Shown: positions 36,011 to 48,789, numbered from the stretch's first letter. The stretch: DNA of 64,000 nt from Lumnitzera littorea (GCA_024138015.1 JAMXBB010000004.1:6096409-6160408); one strand, 5' to 3'. Made by a program: numbers and translations. The notes: a model not told the origin generated them from the letters alone.

Positions 36011-37686
36011 ATTCATAGGAAATACCTTCTAAGGGGATTTAGAGTCCATATGAATTTTTTTGAAAGCATCTTAAAAGTTCTATACGTCTATTCACATTTG
36101 ACTAATAGGTTAGAGGCTATATTCGTATTTTACCTAATTATTTTTTCATAAAGTTGAGAGGTAACAGGGGGCTTTGAAATATATCATTTCTAATAGTGAT
36201 AGAAAATCAAGTGCACTTTTCTTTTCTTTTTTATTGACATTGCGGAAGCGGTTTTAAAACAATTTTGAACTCACCGGTATTGTAACTTATAATTTTGAGA
36301 CAAAATAATTTGATTTCGTTAAAATTTGGTGAACAACGAAATAAATAGTTATGAATAGTTTAATTGGGAGAATTTTTTATGAAGTTCAACAACTAAAAAC
36401 TATCATTTTTCATCTACAGCTATGAATAGTTATACTTATCTTGCAAGTAGGAATCCGTTCGACTTCCACCTGTGACAGATTCAAATAAAGCCTTTTCTTC
36501 GACGTGGAGGGAAATAAATAAATTCTCTCAATATACTTTTTCTCAATTTTTCTCATAATATTCCTTAAAACATTATTAAGTATAAACAATTAAGATTATA
36601 ATAAAAAAGATGGTGTCATTACAACGTCAAATAATAGTTCAAAATTCCAAACAAATTTTAACTAATAATTTTTAAAATAAGAAAAATTGAGAAAAAAAAT
36701 TTATAAATCCAAATCCACTATATATGTTTTTCTTGGTCATTAAGATTAGATAGGATATATTTAGTTTCTATCTTTATGTTTAACTAGCTCTTCTTGTTCA
36801 GGACATATACTTAAGTTTCTTCATGGTGACGATTTGGTTATCGGGTAAGCAATATGTTAATGAACCCTAAAGAAGTTTCTATTTCACCAAAACCAAAACA
36901 CTTGGTTTCGTTATCAATTTCTTAGGAATTTTTTCTCGTTTAACAAGAAAAATGATTTAGTGGTGGAATCTTGCAACTATTTATCTGAAGGACCACCATC
37001 CATTACGGAAAAAAAAAATTGATGGGATCTTATTCTCTACAATGCATTGCATTAAAAAAAAAAAAAAAGAATCCGGTTACTTATGTTGACACTAGAAACA
37101 GGGTCGAAATCCAATCGTAATGGCGTCACCAACACAAGGCATCAAGCTTTTATATGCAATGCAGCCAACAGATGCTAGTTCAATAACATATAACTAGTCG
37201 GCCGAACAGTAAGAATGTCGCCTACGTTCATGAAAAAGCAAGTCCACACAATCATACGAACTTGCACAACTTTCGGTATCATTACTAGAATATGTCCGTC
37301 ACTCCATGCTAACCACCAGTCCAGTATACATCATAACCAAATTATTTTATGAAATCCATAACTATTAGGAAACCACCAAGTTTTGTATCTAGAAAACTAC
37401 TGACATTATGATGACAATTGCACAATCTTGCAAGAAAAGGTTGACAATTATTTGTTTCTTACTTAGATTGATGAAATTAGTATAAAGCATAACAATTCTT
37501 AAAACTTGACAAAATTCTACACACCATAGTATATCATGTCAAGGATTAGGAATCAGTTTTAATAAGATACATAACTTGAATTGTAAGACCAGTAAAGTAG
37601 AACATAATGCTATGTTAAAATAGTCTGAAGCAACCTAGTCTTTATTATTGGACAATATGGATAAAGGATGCTTTAGTGGTCAAATA
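36011..37686. other. AT-rich intergenic DNA, nothing recognised
   Basis: No domain, repeat pair or RNA gene was seen. An A-run lies near 37050-37066. Confidence 0.45.
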
Positions 37687-38282
37687 TCACACCAATGGGA
37701 AGCTAACCATGATAAGAAAACATGCATAACACACTTGTGAAGCTTCAACGATTCCTGGAAATTGCATAACCTGAAACAACCATCAAGCACATGAAGTTAC
37801 CAAAATGAGCACTCAATCAAGATGAAAGATGTTGAAAGCCGGTAATCTCTGTAACTAAGAGTTCGCAACTACCATGACAATAAAGGTAAAGTTGCAAAAG
37901 CAAACTACTATTCTAATACCGTTAAAAATAGACAAACTAGAGCGATCCAAGTAGTTAATCAATAGGAGGCGTTATTGTAGGATATAAAACAGCAAGGATT
38001 GAGGCTAAAAAACAGCCAACTTATAACACTTGAACCCAGTGACACAATGAGATTACAAGCATAACTCGGCTGCTGATTTCAAGTTGGATAAAAGTCGGCC
38101 AATTTTTAACGATAAATGTGTAGGGGAATCTCATATGTGCATAAAATGATGAAAAAAAGCCCAATCAGTGTTTAATTTTACATGCTTAGTATCTACCTTG
38201 CTGTCCTGTCCTATTGCGACTCTATTATAGCTTGCAACATAATGGCAGGGAAAGGTGCTCTCTTTGATATAGCAGTATAATG
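37687..38282 (-). CDS. Two candidate exons of an unidentified minus-strand gene
   Basis: Exon candidate 1 (38282-38197) follows an acceptor TTTTGCAG and ends AG|GTAGAT. Its one open frame reads LYCYIKESTFPCHYVASYNR and ends on a whole codon. After an intron of 426 bp, candidate 2 (37770-37687) follows an acceptor GTTTCAG and reads VMQFPGIVEASQVCYACFLI then a short tail and TGA, in the matching phase. Canonical splice sites and phase agreement support a real last-exon pair; the lack of a recognised family and of upstream exons argues for caution. It lies just downstream of the LRR fragment at 38788-40672 and could be intronic noise or its 3' end. Confidence 0.25.
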
Positions 38283-38787
38283 CTGCAAAATGCTAGGAAA
38301 ATGTCAGTGTCATTTCAACAACCAAGTAGAAGGCAAAATGGAACTCCACCGAGAAAGAGTAACATTTAAATCATGTAGCTTCATCCTAATATCTTCTTCT
38401 TCTTTTTTCTTCTTTGTTTTTTCGGCCCAGAAGTAAAACGTAATGTCAAGACAATATGTAGTGGTTGCTGTAGTATTTAACTTGATGAATGTTTTACGAG
38501 TTAATAATGATAAAAGCTTTTTTTTTTTATTCCCCCCTTCATTTTCCTTATAAAAAAAATAAAGAAATAAAAGAAAATGAAGCTTCTTACATGTTATTTA
38601 GCGAAGGAGCAATGGAGAAGATGATTACATCAATTGGTCAAACCTTCACTCATCTTGTTACCCTTCTATTTCAAATTCATCCATTTCGTTGTTATACATT
38701 GCTCTTATTCCTCTTGTTATTTTGTGTTTATGTGGAGTAGTGAAGTTTCCTTCACAGAAGACATGCATCTTGGTAAGTTCCTGCATT

Positions 38788-40680
38788 TCAACATCTATCA
38801 AGAATGGAAAATTGAACTTGGAACTTGTAGAAGAGAAGCTTCGAAGCTGGTAAATATGACAGCACTAGCCTTTCAAGGTGGGGAAAGAAGATGAAATCAG
38901 CATCATCTTTTGCTCTGTGCCCATTACCCTCCTTAAAGTTGTATATCGCTATCTCTTCTATGTTGTTGCATTTAATTACAAATAAAATCATTAAAGTATC
39001 CGAGCTTTTATATATTTTTATTTTAGCATGTAAATTTTAAATTTATTTATTTTAGTGTCTCAATTTTTTAAATGGAATAAATTAATTTCTCTATTATAAT
39101 CGCATTATAAAAAATACTTATTTGTTTCATTTTAAAAAGTTAAAATATAAAAATGAAATAAAAATAAAGTTTAAGTACTTAAATAAAAATAAAATGAAAG
39201 TTAATATACTCATATTATTATTCTATTATTTTATAATAACGGCCATTATAACAAAAATATTAGTTTATCTCATTTAAAAAATTAAAATATTAAAATAATC
39301 AAATTTATAATTTAGGTATTAAACTGAAAAAAATATGAAAATTTAAGCACATGTGCTGACTTTAATCTCATCTACATATCTCCAAATTAGTTAGTTGTGT
39401 TAGAGTCCTAGGTACAGAAGATGTTACCCGGTAGAGTAATCCATTACATTCTTTGACATATATCTCTTTTAAGTTATGGAATAGTGCCAAGTATGGTTGA
39501 TGATAATATGCTATCCAAATTCTTGCGGCTATATATCAAGAATTCCCAATTTACCCCACTCCTTATCATCATCCGAAGGAAATATCTCTTTGGAGTCACT
39601 TCTCCATATCTCAAGGATTCGTAGATTGGGAAATCTCTCAACAAGTAACAACCATGGGATACTCTTGACCCGTTCGTGATTTTTCATTCTCTCCAATTTC
39701 AGCCAGTTAAGGTCTCATGTCGCACACATCTCATCTATAAACTGCCGATTCTCTAGAGTGATTGAATCAGTAGTCATCATGTTCAACTTGGGAATGTTGA
39801 CCTGGTCATTAATGCCATAAGAAAAAAAAAAAAACAAGAAAAAAGAAAGAAAGAAAGAAAGAACGGACAGGGAGGGAGTTAGAATCAGACTACCATACAG
39901 AAACTCATTAAATTTTTCTAAGAAAGTAACGAGCTTAAGTCTTCTTTCAAGAGGAAAAATATCTTCACGTTGGGGATGAATGCAATATTTCTATATGCTG
40001 GTGCAAATATCATCGCACCGGGACATGATAGGTGTCTCCAATGATGGCCATTCCAAGGAATGCATACCAGTAAAGGTACTAGAGTTAGTAGACTCCGTTG
40101 ATGGAGTAGATGGTGTGATGAACTGATGAGGATGAGCATTTTCTTCATTCCAAACAATGCCCTCCATTCCTCACAATCCTCGGTTCTGAGTACAGCAAGT
40201 TGAGGTAGACATCTGGCAACTGAAGCCGGGAAGAGACGTCTAAGGCTATTACATGTTGAAATAGAAATGACATAAAGCTTCGCAAAGGAGAGATAAGCCC
40301 ATCTGGGATCGTTAACATCATCCCGCACCAGCTTCATTCGAGAAGACCCCATAGTTCTAGAGTTCTGAAGGAAAAAGCTGTCGGAATATTAGACTCTTCT
40401 ATCCTCCTCCATAAACATGGGGATTCAAAAACACTTTCTAGTGATTCGCAACATTTGATATATAATTCCTCAACATTGTGAAATGCTCTAATCATCTTAG
40501 ATGGAAAGGCAGTCAAGAGATTTTTGCATTCTTCAACTCTCAGCTGCTTTAGTTTGCAAAATGCTTCTGATGATGAGCATTCTGAATGAGTACCTTCCTT
40601 ACTGATGGGCCATAATTCCCTTAATTTCTGCATATTTCTAATCTCCATTCTAGGAAATTCAACCTGCCACATTTAGATCT
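38788..40680 (-). pseudogene. LRR region of a second NBS-LRR gene, broken
   Basis: Minus strand. After an acceptor GTGGCAG near 40674 an exon reads VEFPRMEIRNMQKLRELWP, EAFCKLKQLRVEECKNLL, FPSKMIRAFHNVEELYIKCC (40672-40334). It shifts frame into WAYLSFAKLYVISISTCNSL and FPASVARCLPQLAVLRTEDC (40352-39918). About 39720-39530 gives LNWLKLERMKNHERVKSIPW then FPNLRILEIW with a stop. 38991-38788 gives CNNIEEIAIYNFKEG and FPHLERLVLSYLP. The FPxxLxxxLxNLExLxVxxCxxLExxF spacing is that of At4g27190-like resistance proteins. A foldback MITE (38990-39366) separates the last pieces. No NB-ARC lies upstream within 2.8 kb. Confidence 0.82.
38990..39366. mobile_element. Foldback-type MITE (~0.38 kb) in the LRR pseudogene
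   Basis: The two halves are imperfect inverted repeats. Left, ATTAAAGTA...TTTTTTAAATGGAATAAAT...TTATAAT. Right, read in reverse, ATTAAAGTCAGCAC...TTTTTTAAATGAGATAAAC...TTATAATGG. The pairing runs over most of the element around a short centre near 39110-39230. Non-coding and very AT-rich. Confidence 0.65.
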
Positions 40681-41395
40681 TCACTCACAAATTTTTTTTT
40701 TTTTTTTTCTCTTTTTCCCTTTCAATTAAAAAAATTACTTTAAATGAGTTAACAAATAAAAACAAGCAGTAAGAAACGTTGACACTCCGCAGGACTATGT
40801 AGTACATACTCTCCATTTTTTTTTTCCCCGACTGGTATACTCTCTAATGGGCTTGTTCTTTAATTAAGCCCTCGACCGATCAGAACTGAGCCTCAATTTG
40901 TGTCTCTCTTATACACAATTTGGGTGAGAAGAAGACAATAATAATATAGGTTGCTGGAAACGACAAAAATAGCAGAATAAAATCTCCAGCTCATCGATCA
41001 TTGATAGGCTCAACGAGTTTACGGTTGCACACATTTAGAGATGTGGCTGAACATACATAAAGATTGCATTATTATTTACAATTAAAATTCTAAATATTTT
41101 GATATTAGTTTAAGTAATTTAATTAAATGTTTCAAGTAAATAAGGTAAAACAAAAATAATGGGAAGGAGAGAGAGAGGAGTGATAATTTTATTATAAAAT
41201 AACTTTTTAAATCCTAATATATAATATAATAAGGAATCGGATTTTAGACTTGAGTTTCTTGTGGAATCGAGTTTCTAATATCCTCCCACACCTTCCAATG
41301 AGGTTACTTTGCTAAGGCTTTAGGCCACTCATTTGCCTTACCTTCCACACCCCCTTCCTTGTGGTTAAAGTAACAATTTCGGGCATGACCATAAA
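40681..41395. other. Intergenic spacer, nothing recognised
   Basis: T-runs near 40692-40710 and AT-rich sequence. A C-rich phrase near 41280-41360 has no coding frame. Confidence 0.45.
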
Positions 41396-41967
41396 TAGGG
41401 TTGTTTATCAAATCGAACCAAATTGAACTGTAACATGCGGTTCTTTTATATCTTGATTCAATTTTGTAGTTTACTTTAGAGTAGGTTCAAATGGTTTGCG
41501 ATTTAGTTAAGGAAGTCAAATTGAACCGAATCGCCTGAACTTGAATCGAACCGCTTCTAATTTAAAAATAAAGAATAAGTGACATTTTTCATTTTTCACT
41601 TTTAAACCATATTAACATTTTATTTTAACCTTATTTAGATTTTGTTTTATTGCCTCTCTTCTCACACTCTACTTCTACTATCCACTCCTTCTCTTTTGTT
41701 ATCATTTTTCATTTCTCAAGTAAATTTTTATGCTTTATAAGATGTAATAATATTGTGATACAATACTACATGATTTTAACTCTTGCATAATGTTTATCAT
41801 TTTAAATATCAATATTTAGTTAAAAATTTCAACAGCTATTTATATTATCAAATAAAATAAAGTGCTTTTAAAACTGAATTGGTTCATTAACAATTTGAAC
41901 TAAATCATTTAAAATACAATTTAGTTCAATCCCTGAACCAAACTGAATCAAACCATGAACACTTGTA
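41396..41967. mobile_element. Non-autonomous hAT-like element (572 bp)
   Basis: Flanked by ACCATAAA (41388-41395) and ACCATTAA (41968-41975), an 8-bp target-site duplication with one difference, the length typical of hAT transposons. Subterminal regions are loosely inverted: left TTATCAAATCGAACCAAATT; right, read in reverse, TTCATGGTTTGATTCAGTTT. Both carry the GAACCGAACC/GGTTTGGTTC words common in dicot hAT MITEs. No transposase is encoded, so it must have been moved by an enzyme from elsewhere. Confidence 0.7.
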
Positions 41968-41975
41968 ACCATTAA

Positions 41976-43559
41976 CTAATGGTAGAATTGAATTATTAGA
42001 AATAGGATATATATAGTAAAATAAACAAGGTCTCAATAGAACAACTATCCTAATCTTTCTATATTAGTAGTCTTGATAATCTTGTAATGCAAATATCCAT
42101 CCTTGAAAGGTTTATAAAATGATTCAAAATAGTAATCTAAATAAATCTTTCCATATGAATATAAAAGTTTGATCCTAACTTTTTTTTCCCCTATTATCCA
42201 TTAACAATTTTTAAAATGATTGAAAGTAAGAATCTAAATAAGGTTTCCATTTTAATATGAAAGTTGGACTATACAATTTGTTTCGCTTTATATAGAGGCA
42301 TGTAAATATGTATGTGCATGTATATATGTATGTACGTGCATGTGTATGGTTTTCAATTATATTAACGAGTTCTATACTTTTCCACGAGTACAGAACACAT
42401 TTCATGCATTCATTTATTCCTTCACCTCTTTAAAGCACCATGCATTTAATAGAACTTTTTTCTTATTTTACGCATATAATTAATTGTTTTTTGTTGTAGG
42501 TTATTTGACAATATCTATATTATTTTACAAAGTAACATATGCTTAGAAAATGATAATGAGGTGAGGGTTCTTTCATCCAAGATCTTCATTGGCATCCTAT
42601 CATGAGGAGAGAAGTTAAGTATTTTAAACACCTCAAACTATCTTTATTTCTAAAAGCCGTATAGAGTTCAATAAAGTGCTACATTAGCTATTCAAGGAGC
42701 ACCCATTTTTAATAACCTTTCAATCTTATTCCTAAGAACCTTACATGATGAATTTTGATGTATTTTCCGTACCAACAAAAAACACTTTATAAAACTGAAA
42801 GGAAAAAAAAAAAAAAACCTGTGAAGGAAATAAGTTGTTGTGAAACTTCTATAGCAAAATAAATAAATAAATGCTTAAAGGAATTAGTCTTCATAGAAAA
42901 CTAGTCCTTAACTAAGAATCATCTTTATTACACAAGGACCTTTCCATAAGATCCTTAAATTAATATAAATCAAGTTAAGGACCTACTAAGAAGGATGCTC
43001 TTTCTTAGTACAAAGTCGAAATTTACTTATGCAAGGATTAGAGTGATGGGATTTAAACATAAAATGTCTTGGCTAATATATAATTGATTATATGTGTCAC
43101 CAAAAGTTTCAGCTTATTTTACGATCCATATTTATGAATAAAACAAGAATTGTTTTATAAATTTTTATAGTTTCATTAGTTATTTATTAAAGCAAAAGGC
43201 TTATTTGGTAAAATCAAATAACAATGGAATTTCAATATATTTTGATTATTCACAAAATATTGATCTGTTTTTCTTTTCACAAAACAAATATGCATTTACT
43301 TTTTGCTATTTGATTGAGTTTTGTGTTTTACATGCATTTTTAAAAACATATTGTTACTATGGAGTTAATAATGAAACATTATTGATAACACTACGAATTT
43401 AAGATATTTTAATCCAACATTAGAGTTTAGGAAGAAAAGTCTTAGTCTATTTAAAATGCATTGTAATCTTATAACAAGAAATGATTTAATATTCAAACAA
43501 TTGACTTTTAATTGAACCTTTTATGAAATATTAGTGTGAAAAAGATAGTGAAATTTAGG
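41976..43559. other. AT-rich intergenic DNA with a TATG-type microsatellite
   Basis: A (TATG/CATG)n-like run at 42299-42350. No supported gene; a plus-strand frame at 43205-43402 is low-complexity. Confidence 0.45.
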
Positions 43560-44890
43560 TAATTTTATAGATACATGCCTTTTCTACTAAAGAAGTGACT
43601 GTAATCATGGTTAGAATCTGCAACCAACACTACTATAGATTGACAATCTTAGATTTCCATCTCTAACAATGATAATAGGATCATGTCATGATTTTCAGAG
43701 TAAAAGGCACCAAGTATTGGCAATTTAGAGAGCTTAAGAGATTGTAATTAAGGAAATGTAATTGTCTTGCAACAAGTTTCTTCAATGTAATCATCATCTC
43801 TCATTACTATGATATTTTGCATTAATTCACATGAATTTACAGATAGCTTATGCAAATGCCCTAAGATTTTTTTAGTAGATTTACCTCTAAAAATTTTCTA
43901 CCTTCTAGAGCTATACCTCCCAAGCTTGAATATCACTTCTATTGAATTGCACAATTTCACTAATAGGTTCTCCATGTTATGCATATTGCGCAATATAAAT
44001 GGTGGAAAAATTGTTGAAAGCTGATGACAATCCTCTACCATAAGTTATATTAATTTTAATTTCATGAGAAATCTTGTGAGTTCTTTCTTTGGCCATATCT
44101 CTTTCACCTTTAGTCCTTCAATCCATAATTCTTCTAAGTTGGGAAACACGACCTACAAATTAGAGCTTACAACACAATAATGATACAATCGATCAAATAA
44201 AAAAATAGCATCTAAAGAAGTAATTCAAACCTTCTCATCAAATGAAGGTGAGAAGACAACATTTGTATTACTTATCAAGCTAATCTTAAGGAATTGCTTT
44301 TTTAGCTCAATCAGATTAAAAGACCTTAGAATGAATTCAATCAATTTGATGCACTTGATTATTAACAATTTTTTTTTTTTTTTAAAATGAAAAGCATAAC
44401 TCATAATGTCCTGTAGAAAAATAAATTAGGCCACTAAGGTCTTCGAGATGTAGAATTTCATTTCCATTTTTAAGGTCATATAACCTTCATAATCATAAGA
44501 GACAACTTCCACCAAACATTGATAGGAGGATATGTACATACTCTTATGCTTAGAAAGAGTCTTAGCCATGGCATTAGGAAAAAGATTTACCAATCTACAA
44601 TAATCTTTCATGAACATATCCATTAAACTTGGAAAGCCTAATGTTACATGTTTTACTAAATGGCTTTTCAACTTCCTATGTCCACATTTAAATAAACTTT
44701 GAATGATTAACAACCTTCAACTTTAACTTTTGTCAAGTTCTACAATCTCTCTAATAAATGTGAATAAAAAATTGATTGTATCTGTGCATATTTTCCAATC
44801 TCAATAGATGTTAGTTTGCAAGTCTCAAGCCAATATCTAATTCCTCTTGTGATCTCCATTAGCTTTGTATTAGTATTGAACACATTGTTC
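43560..44890 (-). pseudogene. LRR region of a third NBS-LRR gene, broken
   Basis: Minus strand. 44890-44714 reads the LRR linker KLMEITRGIRYWLETCKLTS. 44713-44426 is open with HVTLGFPSLMDMFMKDYCRL and LVEVVSYDYEGYMTLKMEM. After a short intron, 44160-43560 reads VVFPNLEELWIEGLKVKEIW, VEDCHQLSTIFPPFILRNMH, LGHLHKLSVNSCELMQNI and LQSLKLSKLPILGAFYSEN with at least four in-frame stops. It is homologous to the fragment at 12640-13560, including the intron position. It ends abruptly next to the truncated copia element, which probably broke it. No NB-ARC is linked to it. Confidence 0.8.
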
Positions 44891-44904
44891 ATTCAAACAA
44901 TAAC

Positions 44905-47674
44905 TTGTCTTTAAGTTTGATTCATAATAGACTAAGACATGCTTCCAAGTCTAAACTCCATCATCTTTCTCTTTGTAAAGATACAAATATGTCAACCTTT
45001 GTTTGCGATACTTGTATACTTTCAAATTTTCATCATTCACCATTTAATTCTATTTTATCTAGTTCATTAGCTCCTTTCGACTTGCTACATTTAGATATAT
45101 GAAGGCCTTATAATACATGCTTAACTTTAGGTGCATGATACTTTCTCACTATAGTGGACGATTTGACTAAGTGCACCTAAACTTATCTTATGTCTCACAA
45201 GTCTCAAACATTTTCCATCTTAATCAATTTCTTTGCCTACACACAAACAGATTTTCAAACTATTCCTAAAATTATGAGAACTGATAATGGGAGAGCTAAT
45301 TCTTATCTAGAGAGTGTCAAGATTTCTTTGCTAAACATTGTCTATACATCAAAAAAGAACCACTGTATACATACCATAAAAAAAAAAAATGGTGTAAAAG
45401 AATTAAACACCAACACTTGTTGGATAGAGCTTATGCCCTTTAGATTCATGCAAATCATCGTAAGAAATTTTGAGGGGAATATATTTTAACAACCACTCAC
45501 CTTATAAACATTATGCCAATGAAATGTTTAGAGTGGAAATCTTCTTTTTAAGTTTTATACAATAAAGAACCATCATATGATACACTTAAAACATTTGGGT
45601 ACTTTTGTTATGTAAGCATTCGGCCTAAGTCGAGAGATAAACTTGATGCAAGGAGTCGATGTTGCACATTTTTTAGGCTACCCCATAAGTAAAAAAGGTT
45701 ATAAATTGTTTGATTTAGATTTACATGAAATTTTTGTTAGTAGAGATGCATATTTTCAAGAATACATCTTCCCTTTCCATTCCTCACACATAATAGCAAT
45801 CAATGTACCTTCTCCTTCACATTAAGTTCCTTTATTTCCATATTCTACTACTATCCTTGACCTAATTCTTGATATTTCTGATCTATCTTAACTTTCGCAG
45901 ATTTCCTTTGAACTGTAAACATAGACCTCTTCATCACCCTTGAATAACAATGATTATTTAGTACACAGATCTAAGAAAGAAAGGAAAACATCAAGATAGC
46001 TTTGAAACTTCATTCATGATGCTCACATAACATCATCAGCTACAACTATTACTACTCCATTTAATTCTCCAATTTCTACCAATCCTTATCCCTTGTTACA
46101 CAATACTTTGTTTAACCATTTGCTCATGCATTTATGGTTTTGTTAGCCAATGTTTTAGCAATCTGGGAACCTTAAAATTAACAAGAAGCAAAAGAGGATT
46201 CTAAATGGGTTAAGGCAATGAACAAGGAGTTACTTGCATTGGAATCCAACAATACTTATCATTGTTATTAAGTGAACATGCCATTGGATCAAAATGGGTT
46301 TCTAAAATCAAGTATAAGCTTAATGGTTCAATTGAGAGGTACAAAGTTTATTTAGTGGCTAAGGGATATAATCAAGTTGAAGGTGTAGATTATATCCATA
46401 CTTTTTCACCAGTAGCTAAACTTACATCTGTGAGAATTTTATTAGCTATTTCATTACTTAAAGGGTAACATATACATCAACTTGATGTAAATAACACATT
46501 TCTCCATAGCTTTCTAGATGATGAGATTTATATATGCTTCCACCAGATGGTTACGCACATGCTGTGCCTAGTTAGGTTTATAGGCTTGTAAGGTCACTTT
46601 GTGGCTTCAAACAAGCATCTAGACAAAGGAATGAAGAGCTAACTCAGTTTGTTTTATCCTTAGATTTTACTCAGTCGAAGTCAATCTATTCTCTCTTCAC
46701 TTGTTAATCTTCTATTGGATTTATTGCTTTATTGGTCTATGTAGATGACATTTTGATTTCAGGAGATTTTATTGAAGAAATAATCTAAGTTAAGGCCATT
46801 ATTGATCTTGCATTCACTATTAAAGACCTTAGAGAGACGTGTTTCTTTTTAAGGATTGAGATTTGTAAGTTGCCAACTGGCTTGTTACTCAAGCAGTGAA
46901 AGTTTGCAACAGATGTCCCTGTTGATACAGGATTAACAGTAGCAAAGCCTTCCAAGCTACCATTTCCTACTGGTATTCACGTAAATAATACATTAAGTTC
47001 TTTGTTACTTGACCCATTTGTTTTTCGCCGAATTGTAGGAAGACTTCTCTACCTCACAATCACACAACCTGACCTATCTTTTGTCACTCAACAATTGAGT
47101 CAATATTTTTCTTAGCTACGTAGAACACCTCTTAAGGCTGTATTGCATGTCTTGCAGCATATTAAAGCGAGTTTTAAATAGGGTTTTTTTTTTTTTTCAG
47201 TAGTTCTTTGTCACTTGTTAGATAGCGATGCTGGCTGGGGTACTTGTAGAGTTGATTGTGATCATTATCTAGTTTTACTATTTTCCTTAGAACTTCGTTT
47301 ATTGCTCGAAAGACACTAAGAAACAACTTACTATTTCGACGTCTTCTGTTGAAGCAGAATATCGAAGTATTGCTTTCATGACAAAGGAATTATTGTGGAT
47401 TTCATATCTTATGTAAGATCTTGGGATTCATCTTTCATTACTAGTCACACTTTATACTAATAGCAAATCCACAAAACTTATAGCTGAAAATCCTTCTTTT
47501 TAGGGAAGAATCATGCACATCGAGATAAACATGCACTTCACCTATGACCATATCACTTCAGGGTTTCTTTGTATCGAGTATGTCCCTTCTAAACTCTAGC
47601 TTGCAAACATTATGACTAAGATACTTTCAAAACAACTACTTCAATTTTTTATGTTTAAGTTAGGCATCTCTTGA
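44905..47674 (+). pseudogene. Copia pol remnant: integrase, RT, RNase H
   Basis: GAG-pre-integrase IHNRLRHASKSKLHHL and CDTCILSNFHHSPF (about 44915-45050). Integrase core with IMRTDNGRANSYLE (about 45270-45310; the DDE Asp is kept but the flanking E-F is altered). Integrase end HFLGYPISKKGYKLFDLD (45667-45725). RT start GSKWVSKIKYKLNGSIERYK and AKGYNQVEGVDYIHTFSPVA (46283-46420); RT YVDD intact at 46738-46749; GRLLYLTITQPDLSF (about 47038). RNase H DSDAGWGTCR (about 47225) and AEYRSIAF-like sequence; the end reads FKLGIS-stop. Frameshifts and stops are frequent throughout. Confidence 0.85.
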
Positions 47675-47683
47675 TGGCCAACT

Positions 47684-47700
47684 TGAGGAGAGGGAGGGGG
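47684..47700 (+). promoter_or_regulatory. Polypurine tract of the plus-strand copia
   Basis: GAGGAGAGGGAGGGGG immediately before the LTR start TGTTGAAATA, the expected position of the plus-strand primer. Confidence 0.75.
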
Positions 47701-47701
47701 T

Positions 47702-47791
47702 TGTTGAAATATTAACTATTTTATTTATTAGCCTGGGCTTGGGCCTTAGTTTGTTTCTTAGTCCAATCTATTACACATGTATGTGTATGTA

Positions 47792-47839
<48 letters not shown>

Positions 47840-48076
47840 CAACAATATAGTTAGTTAATCTAATAGACTTGATAATTCAGTCTCATCTTATCTAACACTT
47901 CTTTCATTCGTATTCTTTCAGTTCATCAGGTTATAACTATTCTTACTTTCACAACAACAATTCGTTATCTCACTTCAACTCAAGATTCCAGAGTGAAAGC
48001 TTTTGATCTCTCATAAGTTCCTATTGGTAGAACTTAAGTCACATATATCACATTCTCTTCTCTAGTATTGACTTCA
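47702..48076 (+). repeat. 3' LTR of the plus-strand copia, with (TG)n(TA)n
   Basis: Starts TGTTGAAATATTAAC after the polypurine tract. It contains a (TG)n/(AT)n microsatellite at 47779-47836. The end at ...TATTGACTTCA (48076) is chosen because of the CA terminus and typical copia LTR length (375 bp). The second LTR is absent, so the end cannot be checked by alignment. Confidence 0.65.
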
Positions 48077-48789
48077 ATCTATAGAGTGGTTGAGGTCATC
48101 TAAATATGGATGGGTCCATTCATATTTTAACGGCAAAATGAAATCTTTATAACATTCAAAAATCGTGTTTTAATGTCAATATATGTTTATGAAAAATCCT
48201 TTGATTTTAAATGATTGTTTTCTTGATAGGATAGACCCATTTAAGAAAGATTTTGAGTAAAAACAACTTTTATATAAAATAATTTCTCACAACACTATTA
48301 AGATCGTTATCCATAAATAAATCTTTTCTTCTAAGCTTATACAGAAGACATCTCATCTTCCTTTAATGAAAAAGCGCTTTTTATATAAGTATTTTCTAAA
48401 TCGTTTAGAATCCAATCAAAACATTTTTACTTAAAAAAAAAAAAAAAAGACAATTCAATAGTTTTCCATTTTAATTCATAATCTGTTGAAGTTATGTTGT
48501 TGTGAGTTTCCAATTGAAAACTTAATTATGTTTTACTTTCCACATAAATTATTATCTTAAGAAAAATTCTATCATTTATAATCATGATAAAAATCTCAAT
48601 TTTAACCGTCCAAGAAGGGTTAATTATAAAAACCTTACCTGTGTTTTCATACTTTTAACAAATAACTGATCCGTGATATATATTTTGGCAGTTAGTCTAC
48701 CCGTGGTTACAAACCGTTTGTACCGTCTAAATAAGTCGTTGGTGGGCCACGTATATTGTACATGTAAGGGAAAAATGCCGAAAATTTCC
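48077..48789. other. AT-rich spacer, nothing recognised
   Basis: No coding trace. The stretch 48690-48770 (GTACCGTCTAAATAAGTCG) partly recurs near 50115 (CTCCGTCTAAATATGACG), which may point to a dispersed repeat. Confidence 0.4.

Larger units (their letters stand above)
44891..48076 (+). mobile_element. 5'-truncated Ty1/copia element (plus strand)
   Basis: Pol remnants from the GAG-pre-integrase domain to the RNase H end, then a polypurine tract and a 3' LTR. No 5' LTR, primer-binding site or gag is found upstream; the sequence changes directly into an LRR pseudogene near 44890. The pol differs clearly from the minus-strand copia at 14184-25161, so it is another lineage or an older copy. 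Confidence 0.85.
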
